A stretch of DNA of 64,000 nt from Epiperipatus broadwayi (Eukaryota; Onychophora; Udeonychophora; Euonychophora; Peripatidae): positions 312,001 through 376,000 of the forward strand of contig JAQFVV010006271.1 in the NCBI GenBank assembly GCA_028023455.1. Reading direction: 5' to 3'. Shown here piece after piece: positions 34,746 to 46,757 of the stretch (its first letter is position 1; each line of letters opens with the position of its first letter). The position numbers and the translations under genes were made by a program. Below the pieces are notes generated by a model. It worked only from the letters and a program-made list of their open reading frames with translations, ran no database searches and had not been told where the DNA came from.

Positions 34746-35720
34746 CTTCTTCTCATAATATCTCAAACTCCCAATCTTACATCAAATAACAATAACCACT
34801 TTTAGTGTTTTCATATATTATTTCATATGGTAAAATACAAAGCAATGCTAGGATATTTTAAATGTTACCTGTATTTAAAAACACAAAGTCTGAATTTAAA
34901 TAAGTTGTTGATATATTCAAGCATAGCTTTGTATTCATTTACTATATTTCAGATTATTTAGTGGTATGCAATCATTGTTTTATTCTTATATAGTTATGTT
35001 TGGAGTTTTTTTTAAACTGATTGTTTATTTGTATAAGAAACATGAAATATATCTGCCTATTAGATTTTAAGATCTAAGCTTTTTTCAATTCATACTAGTA
35101 TTTAGAATAGCTTTGATGTCAATATGCTAATCAACTTGTAACTTCATATATAAAAAATTACTTTTTATCTATGTTGCTTAATTCAGACTGTGTGTTTCTA
35201 AATACAGATAGAACTGTTAGCACATTCTAGCATTGGTTACTACCTGTGAGTTTCAACTAGCAGAATGTCATCATTGATTTTTTATTATTTTATAAAGTAT
35301 ATAATTTTTATTTTTATATAACTTCAAACTATTTTTTATACTTATTTGCCCTTATACCAAATAACTCTAATTTTGTTTTTAGTGTTTTCATATAGTATTT
35401 TATATGGTATATATTATAATTTTAAACAATTTTTTATTCTTACTCATTTCCCTTAACTCTATTTTTTTTTCTGTATACTACAGTCATCTATTGCAAGGTT
35501 TTGTCTAACTTTTTTAGCATTTCCTGCAGCTATGAAGTGCTATTTATGAAATCACATTTTATACAAAACATAAAAAATTTAACTAAAGATAATCTACCTT
35601 TATTATAACATTATTTGCTTTCCATTTTAATCTATAAAATACTTGCTATAAATCATCAGTCTTATCTATATTAATTTTGTTTCAGAAGTTTTCTTATTTA
35701 TACTCCAGTGCCACTTACTG

Positions 35721-37119
35721 GAAGCTATAAATTATACAGTTAAATATAAAAAGATGACTTTGGAATTAATAAAGAGACACTGAAAACATGGTGAGGGAAA
35801 AAAAAAAAGATTTATGAAATAAAACAAAACTAAACTAATTTTGTTTTAATATAATAGCTAATGATCAACTGAAACCTTAAAGTGGATTGCAGGAAACTGT
35901 AAAAAGACATTTAGAAAGAGACCACATGAGAGATGGATGAGATGGGGTGGTTTGTTTGTGTAACGTCAAAATAAAACATTATTCTGCAAACCGACAAGAT
36001 TAAACTTAGAAATATTTTCCCTTGCACTGAATCAATAATGTTTGATGATGGTGATGATTATGATAGTTTTTAAATAATAACAATGATAAAAATAAAATGA
36101 ATCACATGATAAATTCGCATATGTAAACATTTTAATTATAATTTATGAATATTATTATATAATCAAATATATACTCTTAATGTGATTGGATTTTGTTTTC
36201 AGATGATAGGAATCCCTAAAAAAAATTCATTTGACTTTTCAAATAAAGAATTTCAAACATATATATATATGCATCACCAAACTTTCACAAATACGGAACT
36301 ATTTACAGAGGAAGGATTTTAATTTCTTCCTTGTCTTTTTTCCTGTATATCATTGATAATAAATGTTTGATAATTTCTGAAAATTCTTTTTTTTTTATTT
36401 TAACAAAAATCGGTTCAGAAATGACTTTAAAAAACATATACATGAAATAACACAGAAAACTACAGTAAGACAATAAAAGATCAAAAAAAAAAAACAATGA
36501 AAAAAAAATTTGCTTCAGCAATAATATCAAAATAATGAAGTGATTACTAATACCAGAGGAAGAATCCTAGAAAAAACTATATAATAATAAAGGATTGGAA
36601 GAAAAGTCATGCTAATAATAAAAACACCATTTCAAATGTCACACACTTAAATTAAAAAGTACAGAATAATCAAAAGATTTCTCACTTCGGGGATAAAGTG
36701 ACATCCAGCTCTTAAATTTATTACTTTACCAATGTACTAAGCACACAGGGAAGTTGAAATCTTTAAAAAATAGTAAACACCCAGAAAATTATAAAACCAT
36801 TAACATTGTTTTCAAAGAAACAAAGGAAGAATTACAAAAATTATTGACAAAGTTATAAATCAAATGACTAAATGATATAGATGCTGAAAAATACAATAAT
36901 AATACTAAAAATGAAGATTGTGAAAACCAAAACTACTGAACTTCTATTCTTCTACAAAATACATTTATTTATTAAGATCCTTAAGCAACAACTGAGATTT
37001 CATAGACAATAGTTAAAAATATCCAATAATAGAGAAAGAAACACATAAACAATAATTTCAGTCGAGTCATGATAACTATTATATTTTGGGTACTTTGGTA
37101 TTAGAGCTGCAACATGAAT
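35721..37119. other. AT-rich stretch, no gene seen
   Basis: A tRNA-like minus-strand piece at about 36690-36755 (CTTAGTACATTGGTAAAGTA) may be a decayed family-2 SINE. Other short frames consist of poly-A/poly-T and are not supported. Confidence 0.45.
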
Positions 37120-37660
37120 TATGTATTAGACCTACTGCGCTGTTCACATTTGTATAAATCTGCTGATGGTATTAAACTGGCAATATAGTGGAGATAGGAG
37201 TCCTTTTCACACCCACAATAAATGTGTAATGTCGCAATGATGTCAAATTGAAAAGAAATAAACCCTGCAAGGATACATGTAGAAACATGTTTTTCTTTAG
37301 CAATGTGATCTTTTTCTTGTAATACTTCAACATTTTCAGTCTCGTAATTATTATGCATTCTTTTTTTGTTTTTGCTCCCTTTTTTTTGGTTTAATTTGTT
37401 TATAACAAAAAATTTGTTTATTAGCATTTCTGTTGAAATCCTATCAATGTGATCCGATTTTTTTGTAATACTTTGATATTTTCAGTATCATAATTAACAT
37501 GTATTTTTTGGTGTGCTTTTTGTTCCATTTTAATATGTATTTGTTATGTTTTTTGTTCTGTTTTTTTTTTTTTTTTTTGGGGGGGGGGGGGTTAATTTGT
37601 TTATAAAAAAATATGTTTATTAGCATTTCTGTTGAAAATCCCAGCATAATCTGCAATCAT
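37120..37660 (+). repeat. Tandem duplication beside the 1.15-kb palindrome
   Basis: Two units, about 37305-37435 and 37448-37640, share CAATGTGATC, TTTTTTGTAATACTT, ATTTTCAGTMTCRTAATTA, GTTTATTAGCATTTCTGTTG. The second contains an 18-T plus 12-G tract. Upstream, 37125-37165 (GTATTAGACCTACTGC, then CACATTTGTATAAATC) duplicates 38268-38310 inside the neighbouring palindrome. Confidence 0.7.
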
Positions 37661-37724
37661 GTGCTATATTTTCAGAGGGGAAATTTTTAGTACAGATCTC
37701 CATTTTCTGTGGTAATATTATATT

Positions 37725-38900
37725 TTTTGTTTCAAGGTGACAATTCCTGTTATATATTACATGGTAAATATGTATGAGTATACTTAATATGTTTTTATAA
37801 ATATTATTTAAAAACCAAAATCATTTACTGTTTGTTTAGTAACAATTTTTTTGCATAATGGCATAATTTCATTATCACAAATCACTTTTTTTTTTTAATT
37901 GGGAATGTCATTCTTAAAAGTTGTTAGTGTGAAAGTTGTATGTATAGTTAATGTCTTTTTATAAATATTTAAAAACTAAAATCATTTACTGTTTGTTTAA
38001 TATGTATTTAAACCAATATTTTTTTTTTGTGTAATGCTGTCATTTCATTAAGATCGCAAATCACATTTTTTTTTCTTTCAAATGTCATTCTTCATTAAGA
38101 TCGCAAATCACTTTTTTTATTTATTTCAAATTTTCTTAAAAGTTGTTAGTGTCTAAGTTGTACCTATTTGAATGTCTTGTTTAAAATTATAGATTTCTTA
38201 TTTGAAAATGATAAATATATTATGTTTTTACTGTTATTTATTTTTAGTCCTGCAACACAGAGCATGTATTAGATCTACTGCATCTGTTTACATTTGTATA
38301 AATCCACTGATAACTTTGTAATCTTGAAATCTGACCAAAATAATATGTACACAGATCTTGTACATGACTTTTTTTTGGAAAAAAAGAGTATACACAGATT
38401 TGTACATTGTATTTTGGAAAGATTTATAAAGTTATTGGAAGGTTGATACAAATGTGAACAGGCACAGATCTAATACATGCTCTGTGTTGCAGGACTAAAA
38501 ATAAATAAAAGTAAAAACATGTTATATTTATCATTTTCAAATAAGAAATGTATAATTTTAAACAAGACATTCAAATATGTATGACTGGAACACTAACAAC
38601 TTTTAAGAACATTTGAAATAAAATAAAAAATGTGATTTGCAATATTAATGAAAAATGACATTTGAAAGAAAAAAAAATGTGATTTGTAATCTTAATGAAA
38701 TGACAGCATTACACAAAAAAATGTTAGTTTAAATACACATTAAACAAACAGTAAATGATTTTAGTTTTTAAATAATATTTATAAAAAGACATTAACTATA
38801 CATACAACTTTCACACTAACAACTTTTAAGAATGATATCCCCAATCAAAAAAAAATGTGATTTGCGATCTTAATGAAATGATGCCATATTTTGTTTCAAG
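37725..38900. repeat. Fold-back insertion F: 1.15-kb palindrome
   Basis: Left arm 37857-38324 and right arm 38420-38888, about 470 bp each, are near-perfect reverse complements around a 95-bp loop. Landmarks are CAAATCACTTTTTT, ACTGTTTGTTTAATATG, CCTGCAACACAGAGCATG and GTTTACATTTGTATAAATCC. The direct repeat TTTTGTTTCAAG (12 bp) lies at 37725-37736 and 38889-38900. The right copy touches the right arm, and a 120-bp unpaired leader lies on the left. Within each arm a segment of about 120 bp (ending GATCGCAAATCAC) is itself partly duplicated. No protein is encoded. Confidence 0.93.
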
Positions 38901-38956
38901 ATCCATAGCAACATAAGAAACAATAGCTCAAGCTTTATTTATACTGTATTATTTAT

Positions 38957-39106
38957 TGATAACTTTAAAGTAAACATAGCTCAATGTATATGTAAACAAA
39001 GGGAGTAAATATTTAGAGTGCTTTTAAATCATAGCCTGGGGAAATGTGATTTACTCCCTTTGTTTACATATACATTGAGCTATGTTTAATTTAAAGTTTA
39101 CATATT
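38957..39106. repeat. Hairpin of the AT-rich dispersed family
   Basis: Arms 38961-39007 and 39050-39100 pair through CATAGCTCAATGTATATGTA and AACAAAGGGAGTAAAT. The loop carries TAAATCATAGCCTGGGGAAA. A single-armed relative lies at 41.58 kb. No target duplication was recognised. Confidence 0.8.
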
Positions 39107-39266
39107 AAACCTTGCTTAATTATTACAATCAAAGTGTTAAAAGAGAGATGCTGTCTCCAGCTTTGCATTATTAATTATGAGTTTAATAACTCTTAATCCC
39201 ATATTCCATCTAATTGACAAATCAATTTTACTCTGAATTATCAACAATGTTGACAAAGTTATGCTT

Positions 39267-39420
39267 AAAAACAATCAATTTGTTTTGCATTGGTGGTCGA
39301 GAGGTCAGCGTGACTGCCTTGCACTTGCAGGCAGTTGCCCGGGTTGCGGGTTCGCGTCCCGGCCGATGCTATGACACTTTAAAAAAAATAATAATAATGA
39401 AAAAAAAAAACAATCAATTT
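39267..39420 (+). repeat. tRNA-SINE inserted in the Tx1-like LINE, 16-bp target duplication
   Basis: AAAAACAATCAATTTG is duplicated exactly at 39267-39282 and 39405-39420. The SINE (39283-39404) has GCATTGG / CCGATGC acceptor strands, A-box TGGTCGAGAGGTC, B-box GGGTTCGCGTCCC, tail ATGACACTTT and an A-rich end (AAAAATAATAATAATGAAAA). It is one of the least mutated copies in the window. It interrupts the LINE reading frame, so it inserted after the LINE. Confidence 0.95.
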
Positions 39421-41310
39421 GCAATTCCCATAATGAAGAAAATGGTGGACTACCTAGCAACTGGTAGTAGAGTTATACCTAACCTTTACCCATTGGTGCT
39501 AGTTCAATTTATTAAAAAAACAATCAGGTTATGGATCTCTCACATCAGACCTATTTCCATGACACCCCTTCTAATTAAAATTGTAGAGTCCATGATCAAA
39601 AACCTCATCCAGCCAATCATCTTAAAGCACCTATCTAACAACCAATATGCCAAGAAGGGCTCCTCTACTGCACATGCAATGGGCAACATAATCTCCATCA
39701 TTGATTATGTCAGAATCCACCGAAAGTCAGGGCCGATAGCTGTCCAACTGGATATCGCTGCAGCCTTTGACTCAGTACATATAGATACACTCTTAAATAT
39801 TTTGACTGAGTATGATGTTCCTGCAGCTGCTGTCCAGATCATAAGCAATTTACTATACAACAGGGAAATTTTTATCACTATGGATGGTAACATCACCTCA
39901 GAATTTAAACTGACACAAGCTCTCCCCCAGGGTTCCCACCTCAGTACCCTATGCTTCATCACATATATAAATCCTCTCCTGATGGATTTGAAAAAAAATC
40001 TACCAGGTCTCTTTATACCCAATTTAAACAGAGAATTCAACACCTTTGCCTACATGGACGGTGTAATGATCAACCTACCATCAAGAAAACATATTCCTTT
40101 GCTACAAACAATATTAAGCAGCTATACAGATAAATACATGCTACAATTCAACCCCAGCAAGTCTGCCTCCTGGCAAATTGTTTCAGGAAGAAAAATCAAC
40201 ACCCTCTTCTCTGCCAAGCCACAGAGATATCTTGGATTTTTTATCTTCAAATCTACCACAGCAATGTCCAAAGAGATTCAAGATAACATCCTGGAAACAA
40301 CAAATAAATTCATCACTTCCTTGTCACAAGTCTACCTTTCCCTCCCTGGCAAGGTAGCACTAATTAACATGAATGTGATGCCAAAAATATCATACTTTCT
40401 TCCATTTATCAAATTCAACAAAAGCTTCATAAATAAAATAAATGGATTGTGCTCCAGGCTTTTCTGGAGAGGTAAAACGGTCGCGATCAGCCTCAAAGGC
40501 ACTCAGCGACCAAGAAAGCTAAATGGTCTTGCTCTTCACTCCATTCAGGCATTGGTTTACCAAAAAACCCACAACGTCATACACAACTTGGTAGCATCAT
40601 ATGGTTTTAACACACTTCTCCAAAAAGCTTTGCTTCAAAAGGTAACACCCACCGACCGACCCCCACCAGGCAGACAAACATGGATCACTAGAATCACAAG
40701 TCTTATCAAACAGCACTGCCCAATAACCGACTCCACATTCAATTCTAAAATATCATTATGGCAAGCATACACAATCCTCCATCCAATCTTACATCCTATA
40801 ATCAACACATTTTATTACAATAATCAGAAACTGGTATCCAACTTTAAAAGATGGAGTCTAGAGGCCAAATACCTAGACTTCCTCATTAAATACAACATTA
40901 ACGGACTACCTACTTATCACTTCCTCTTTTACAAATGAGTCACAACAACATAGACCCTACTTGCAGCATTTGCATGAACGGTGATGAGACATCGGATCAC
41001 CTCTTCACACAATGTACAGGACTCAGAGTGATCCAAGAAATCATACTCTCCAACACCAAGATAGATTTCCAACTGATCTCATCTCTGAAGGATAGTATCA
41101 ATACTAAAACCTATCCAATAATACAACCCTCAATATTTTTGAACTATGTCATATGGGTTACACATTGTAAACTAATCATGGAACACCCACAACCTCTTAT
41201 AACACAGGTTTTTTTCCAAAACAATGATTAAAATCCAGAAGAGAGACCAACTCCTGGCATTGTCAAAAGCATTTGAGGACACTTGGACATTATACAATAT
41301 GCCAAACTAA
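39421..41310 (+). pseudogene. Tx1/L1-like LINE ORF2: reverse transcriptase and C-terminal zinc motif
   Basis: An open frame runs from the SINE to 40938. It gives the RT finger (RPISMTPLLIKIVESMI), motif A with catalytic Asp (VQLDIAAAFDSVH), motif B (ALPQGSHLSTLCF), motif C altered to YMDG where YADD is expected, and the RT thumb (QRYLGFFIF). A long C-terminal part follows, with the H-T-W-R-G-K region (LFWRGKTVAI). The stop at 40936-40938 overlaps an ATG at 40935, and the next frame holds the zinc motif (CSICMNGDETSDHLFTQC). A third frame from 41228 to 41310 holds the probable terminus (MIKIQKRDQLLALSKAFEDT). The endonuclease and ORF1 are absent. The D-to-G change in motif C and the frameshifts make it inactive. 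Its GC content is clearly above the flanks. The clade assignment is from memory. Confidence 0.87.
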
Positions 41311-41529
41311 CAACAAGGCCAAAAAAAAAGGGGGGGGGGACTAACAATCAGATGACAAATATATGAAAGATTTAATGTTCACACCATCTTGCACAACATA
41401 GACTCATTGAACTCCAAATGGAAATAACAAGATAGTTAGAACAACAATGTAAACCTCATATGTTTGGTTAAACATCACTGTATACATTAGAAATAATAAA
41501 TTATTGTTGAAACTAAAACATCAGAGCAA
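41311..41529 (+). other. LINE 3' UTR
   Basis: This follows the likely ORF2 terminus. It has an A9-G9 tract at 41321-41339 and ends near ATAATAAATTATTGTTGAAAC at about 41515, with no obvious poly-A. The right boundary is uncertain. Confidence 0.5.
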
Positions 41530-41645
41530 ATAAGAATAGGTGGATTCATTCTATTCTTGATTTCTTTGTTCCATATTTACAATGCTTTTAACTCATAGCC
41601 TGGGGAAAAGTGATTTACTCTCTTTGTTTATATTTGATAAATGGT
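41530..41645 (+). repeat. Copy of the AT-rich dispersed family after the LINE
   Basis: AAGAATAGGTGGATTCATTC, then TTTTAACTCATAGCCTGGGG and GTGATTTACTCTCTTTGTTT. The first part matches the palindrome at 8.56 kb and the second the hairpin at 39.0 kb, linking these repeats into one family. Confidence 0.7.
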
Positions 41646-43094
41646 ATCATTTGATAAATGGTATAATTTATACTTTGTTTATATTTAATGATAAATACAA
41701 CACAGATACAATTTAATTCAAAATTTAAGTATATATACAAATTAATATTATAAACATTTTTAAAAAAAAAAACATGTTAGCGTGAATGTGTGTGTATATA
41801 TATATGTTCATTTAATCGTATTCCCTAAACAAAAATAAAATTTTCTACAATATTCTTTAATTATTATACAAACAAATTTATTATTCTCTTTTCATGTTTA
41901 CAAGAAAAAGTGATTCTTTTTTTTATATATATAAATAAATGATTTTTTTTTCATTAGTATTAAATTAATAATCGTCATTTATAATTTATGGGATTTTCTT
42001 CAGAATTCTCTTACATCTGATAAAAATATTGATATGATTATTGCCTTTACACTTATGAAATATTAATTACTGGGATGGGAGGGTGAAGAAAAAAAACTAC
42101 ATACATTAAATTTGTGTTATGAAAAGAAATTGTAAAGCTATCAACTGTAATGCTATAGTTACAGTATTTAGTGGACATTATTTAAAAAGTTTACAAGTTA
42201 TTTAAGCAATTTTATTAAAAAAAATGAAAGAAAAAGAGTTAAATAAATTTAAAGTTATATTAAAAATACAACATAGAAAATTGCATAATTTCATATTTTA
42301 CTAAATAATTGTTAAAGTTTGTTTTGTTAAATATGTTCATATCTAAATATATATTTAAGATTTTATCATTTGACTTTTAAAATGACATTTGTCATTTATT
42401 GTTACTACTAAAAATGTGATTGGAAGATCATCAATTTGTGAGATAAGGCATCGCATAAAATTTACATCTTTTTTATTAATTTACAAATTTTAATGTTTTT
42501 ATTTTTTTATGTATATATATATATTGGATCGCACATAATTAAAGTAGAAGTTATTGTTATAACGAATATCATGATTTACTGTATTTATTTAGCATACAGA
42601 CTTATTTTTCGAATTATGCAGTTTCGTTAATAAAGAATACCATAAAGATATCTGTAGAGATTCCATTAGGAAATATCGGTAAATTCACTAATGGTTTGTT
42701 ATTCATAATTTGACAGACATTAACTATATAGTTCATGTTATATATTTGACTATATTCACATAGATAGATCAGCTGTTATTAAGTTCCATATTTGAATCAG
42801 ATGAATGATGTCCATGGGTGGTCCTGAATTTATAGTTGAAACTCCAGTAAAATCTTGAAAAATCAAATCTAGTTGGCTTTATTGAGGGATAAGGAAAGAC
42901 AAATTGATTTAAAAACTCACAAGTCTTTGGTTGATTGAAGAGATTCTTGGTTGAGCATCCAGAAAGACCCTGATTTGAATAGTGTGCCCATATTTGGAGA
43001 TAAAATATTCAACTTTTGAGCATATAATTATTTATTTCTATATTTAGATGGTGAAACTACGTCTTGAGTTAGTGATAAATCTGATTTACTTCAC
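41646..43094. other. AT-rich stretch, possible decayed repeat
   Basis: The part at about 42640-43020 has a faint resemblance, in spacing and short words (TAGAGATTCC, GAATNTCCRGTAA, AAATCTA), to 47515-48100. This could be an ancient repeat pair. No coding region is supported. Confidence 0.35.
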
Positions 43095-43343
43095 AACTTT
43101 TTCGAACTCAGACTTTCACACAACCCTCAACTCTCTCCATACCATTTCATATTGCTGACCCACCTGATCACACACATGTTGAAAAGATAAATTAATCAAC
43201 ATGTGTGTGATCAGGTGGGTCAGCAATATGAGAAGGCATGGAGAGTTGAGGGTCGTGTGAAAGCCTGAGTTCGAATCCTTTATATATTACATTATACGTG
43301 AGTGTGTGTAAGCTTGAAAAGTGTATTAGGTCAATAACTTTTT
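43095..43343. repeat. Inverted repeat, 80-bp arms
   Basis: Left arm about 43103-43190 and right arm about 43197-43277 match nearly perfectly: CGAACTCAGRCTTTCACACRACCCTCAACTCTC, with TGCTGACCCACCTGATCACA beyond it. The loop is very short. AACTTTTT at 43095-43102 and 43336-43343 could be an 8-bp duplication with the leader on the right, but it is too short and simple to rely on. GAGTTCGAATCC at the outer end of the right arm looks like a pol III B-box. Confidence 0.85.
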
Positions 43344-44464
43344 ATAGATTTTCTGCAAAGTTAGCTGGCAGAAAAATATGTAAAAGAATAGAAAGCAAAA
43401 AGAGCAGCTTTGAGTGTGTCGGTAATATTTAACTATATATTCGAAATTTAATACGCAATTTTTTTTCTCTAAGCAGGTCAGAATATTAACCAATAAAATA
43501 AACTAGAAAGCTTTTTGTAAAGTATTTGTATCACAATCAAATAAAATAAAATAAAAACAAATAAAAACAATAGAATTTGTTCAATTAATAAAATTACTTT
43601 ATTTAATTCAGGTTGATATAGAAAAAATAAAGCATTAATAATATATAAGTCCTATTTTAAACTTATGAAACAGCTTAGGTGCTAATAAATGGCGTTGTGA
43701 CGAATGACGAGCCACTGTCAATAAATGATCAAGTATTATCCCTTAGGTAGAAACCCCTATTGTCTATTTATTTAATTTACTTTCAAGCAGAGAACAACAG
43801 AATATTTAGCTCAATTAATTTTACTTGTACTAAGTAAAAAATTATTTTTTATACGCATAAAAGAAAATTTCATTATATATATTTACATTACAAGGACCAT
43901 ATAATCTTTGGTAACTACATTACATAAGATTTGGGTTAATAATAATCTCGATTTAAATAGATTTAGTTTTAAGGAGTGGTTATATTTATTTTAATCCATT
44001 TTAATTTATGAGACACCTTATATTTTCTCCCATCCCAGCAACTCAATATTAATTTATGAATGGCAATATATACTTTTATATATGTATTAAAAAGCAAATA
44101 TAATTCAATACACATGCATTTATTTGTACACAGATATTTTTTTCTTCATTCTCCCATTTCTCCAGGCAAGTAATCTTTTTCAGTAACTGCTCCACCAATG
44201 CAAATGACCTTGCAATTTCAATATATAAAGTCAAATGTTTTAAAACAACCACAAATTATGTAAACATTCCTGATATGCAAATGAGGAAATTAATAGCTTG
44301 CAAATTAGAAATTCATTTACAGTTTATAAAAATTTGAATTACTTATAATAATTCTATGAAATATAAATAGTAATCATCATCATCAATAATTACTTTCCAA
44401 AAAAAAAACAAATCCACATATCAATTCAGCAATCTTCCTCATGACATCAGGGATGGCTTTCTTT
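43344..44464. other. AT-rich stretch, no gene seen
   Basis: Nothing recognisable. There is a short tRNA-like piece near 44155-44215 on the minus strand and an (ATC)n microsatellite at 44375-44386. Confidence 0.45.
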
Positions 44465-44575
44465 GAGTAATTTAGCACAGTAATAGAGAGATGGAATTAA
44501 GAATTAAAACCCTATCTTGAAGCACAACCTGACATTGCCACAGATGACCCTCCCTCCAAGCAACTAACTATTTAA
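44465..44575 (+). repeat. tRNA-derived SINE, family 2
   Basis: AATTTAGCACAGTAATAGAG is the A-box region. It then reads AACCCTATCTTGAAGC and ends CCTCCAAGCAACTAACTATTT, related to the family 3' end. Diverged. Confidence 0.5.
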
Positions 44576-45119
44576 TGTGTTTTTATTATTATTATTTATT
44601 TAGAGTTAGCTCATCCAGAGAGACTGTAAAACCCCCAGATTTTTAAATCTACATTACATTCAGTGAAATAAATGAAATTTTTTAAAGAACAATGAAATGT
44701 AATAAATATTTTAATTAATAAATCACTTATATATAATATATTCATTCTCTATTTCCAACATCTATTTCAATAGTAAATGAATAAAAACACTAAATTATCA
44801 AGTCTGAAATAAAACTGTAAGCAAAAATGTGTGAATGGCAGTCATTTTGGGCGATAGTGGTTAATCCATGATAAATCTTTATGAATATTTTTTTTTCATA
44901 ATAGTATAAAATTTTCTTTAATAAATATAAAAATGTTATGTGTTTAAAAATAATAAATAAAAACTTTTTTAAACGTACAATAATTCAATTTAGCGCTATA
45001 AAACAAGAATGCATTTTGTTGTCATCATTAGAAGCAAATTAACTATACTAATTACAAAATTGTTAATTGCAGAACCTTTATTATTTCAAATTCTATTAAT
45101 AACATAGGCAATTATATCC
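44576..45119. other. AT-rich stretch, no gene seen
   Basis: No supported feature. Confidence 0.5.
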
Positions 45120-45600
45120 ACTGTGCCAAATTGCAATTATTCATTATTTATCTATGGCTTACATATACTTTATTTAAATATACCTTTATTGTTAAAAAGA
45201 GGTTTTGACATTGTTGATTATTAATGATAATGGGATTGTCAAAGTGTTGACTGGTTTTAATGCTTATTTACAAACCCATTTAGCCTTGAACATTATTACA
45301 ATTATTATTTAAGTAATACTTTGGGTGCAGTTTGAAAATTATAATTGCAGTTTGTAATGTTATAATTGATTATTTATTAGTTTGAATTCAGAACAGGTTA
45401 TATTTATTTGTTTAAAGAGGTTTATTTAAACTTCTTTGTATCAATAATTTCAATTTCTGTGGCCAAGTTGCAATCTTTAGCATCTATATAAATATATTCC
45501 ACCTTCATTATTAAAAGGAGGTTGCCTTGACAACAGTTTTAAATTGTTGATTGTTAATGATATTAGGATTGTCTAAGAGTTGACTAGTTTTAATGATTAA
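45120..45600 (+). repeat. Diverged tandem duplication, about 340-bp period
   Basis: Copies at about 45120-45275 and 45459-45600 share GCCAARTTGCAAT, ATTAAAARGAGGTT, TTGACAA (or a variant), TTGTTGATTRTTAATGATA, GGATTGTC, GTTGACTRGTTTTAATG. No coding sequence. Confidence 0.75.
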
Positions 45601-46017
45601 AAATACTTGTATACACATTTAAAAAATTAAAAATTAGTAAAAAAAAAAAAAATTAATTTTTAGTTATCATTGTGATCACTTGGTGATATGATCCAAAATC
45701 TACATTTATTCAGAAATTTTTATATAAATTACAAAAAAAAAGTAACTATATATTGGGTGATTAATTATGGATAGCAAACAAATCTATTCCAAGATGAAAT
45801 AGGATGAAAGGGATAAATTTCTGCTCAAGATGAAATGGGTGGATTTATTTCAAATAAGAAATTTAAAAATATATTAAACATGTCTGAAAACTTACAATAT
45901 ATTGGTGATTATAGAATCCTAATAGTAGTATTTAGTTGGATTTTGTGGAGAGGTTAACAATCATGCCTGAACAAAAAAAATTTACAATATGCAAAATCAA
46001 CAACTAAAAATTTTATT

Positions 46018-46129
46018 GTCAAGCATTGTTAGCCGAGAGGTCAGCGCAGTCGCCTTGCAAGCAAGTAGATGGTTGCAGACGGTTGTGGGTTCGCCTCCCG
46101 GTCGATGCTATGACATATGAAAAAAAAAA
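46018..46129 (+). repeat. tRNA-derived SINE, family 1
   Basis: GTCAAGCATTGTTAGCCGAG begins the unit. The anticodon-arm side carries a longer variable region (GTAGATGGTTGCAGACGG) than the other copies, shared with the copy at 62.2 kb. The B-box is GGGTTCGCCTCC and the tail ATGACATATGAAAAA. AAAAATTTT on both sides may be a short target duplication. Confidence 0.9.
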
Positions 46130-46279
46130 TTTTTTTCTATATATTTATATAAGAAGTGGAATAAATGTGTAGAAAATGTATTACAGGTACATAATTATGA
46201 GGGAAGTGGAAAAAGAATAGATAACATGGTTAGAGAAAAAGTGCAATGATGGAAACCAAATGTGAATGAAAAAATTTCA

Positions 46280-46405
46280 TGCCTGGTAGATACAATAATA
46301 AAGTGGCAGATTCTGAAGCTCAAGATCCATGAATTATGGTTGGAATCTGTTACTTCCCGGTGCTTCAACTTCTTGTAAACATCGAGCAATAAACTATTTT
46401 GTTAT
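46280..46405 (+). repeat. tRNA-derived SINE, family 2
   Basis: TGGTAGATACAATAATAAAG resembles the family A-box region. The 3' end CAACTTCTTGTAAACATCG then AATAAACTATTTTG is the clearest example of the family 3' sequence. Confidence 0.55.
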
Positions 46406-46757
46406 TTACTTTATTTAATGAAAAATAGTTTGAAGTTATATAAGAATAAAAACTATGTAAAATGTGAAAAGTTGTCTGAAAATGGTGCAAAGTTGGACGT
46501 TTTAAATATTAGAAAACAAGACAAAAATGAAATAAGGATTTAAATTCACCCATATTTATGGAGAAATAAAAAAAGCAAACTTGAAAATTTATTTTTGGAG
46601 TGAAGAGAGAGAATGAAAAAAATTTTTAAATAAAGAGAAAAACAAAATAGTTTTTAATTTAGGTTTTTATAACAAATTAGGGAATATAAAGACAAGATAA
46701 TATAATTAATAAAATGGCTTTTATTAAAATGAAATAGAAGAGAAAAAATGAACCAGG

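Larger units (their letters stand above)
33540..35720 (-). repeat. Duplicated block of degenerate LINE-derived sequence
   Basis: Two kinds of duplication are visible. About 33570-33700 and 35500-35640 share ACATTTCCTGCA, CACATTTT.TACAAAA.GTAAAAAA and CCTTTATTATAACATT in the same order. About 33830-34300 and 34360-34810 share TAGGCTATATGKCC, ACTCTCTATACAA and CCAAATTCTT, in order. At least the second pair encodes LINE C-termini on the minus strand. The block appears to be nested or tandem LINE insertions, now heavily mutated. Confidence 0.6.

Noticed and set aside
39705-40043. Minus-strand 112-codon frame inside the LINE ORF2
   Set aside because: It is antisense to RT motifs A and B on the plus strand, which are clearly the coding sense.
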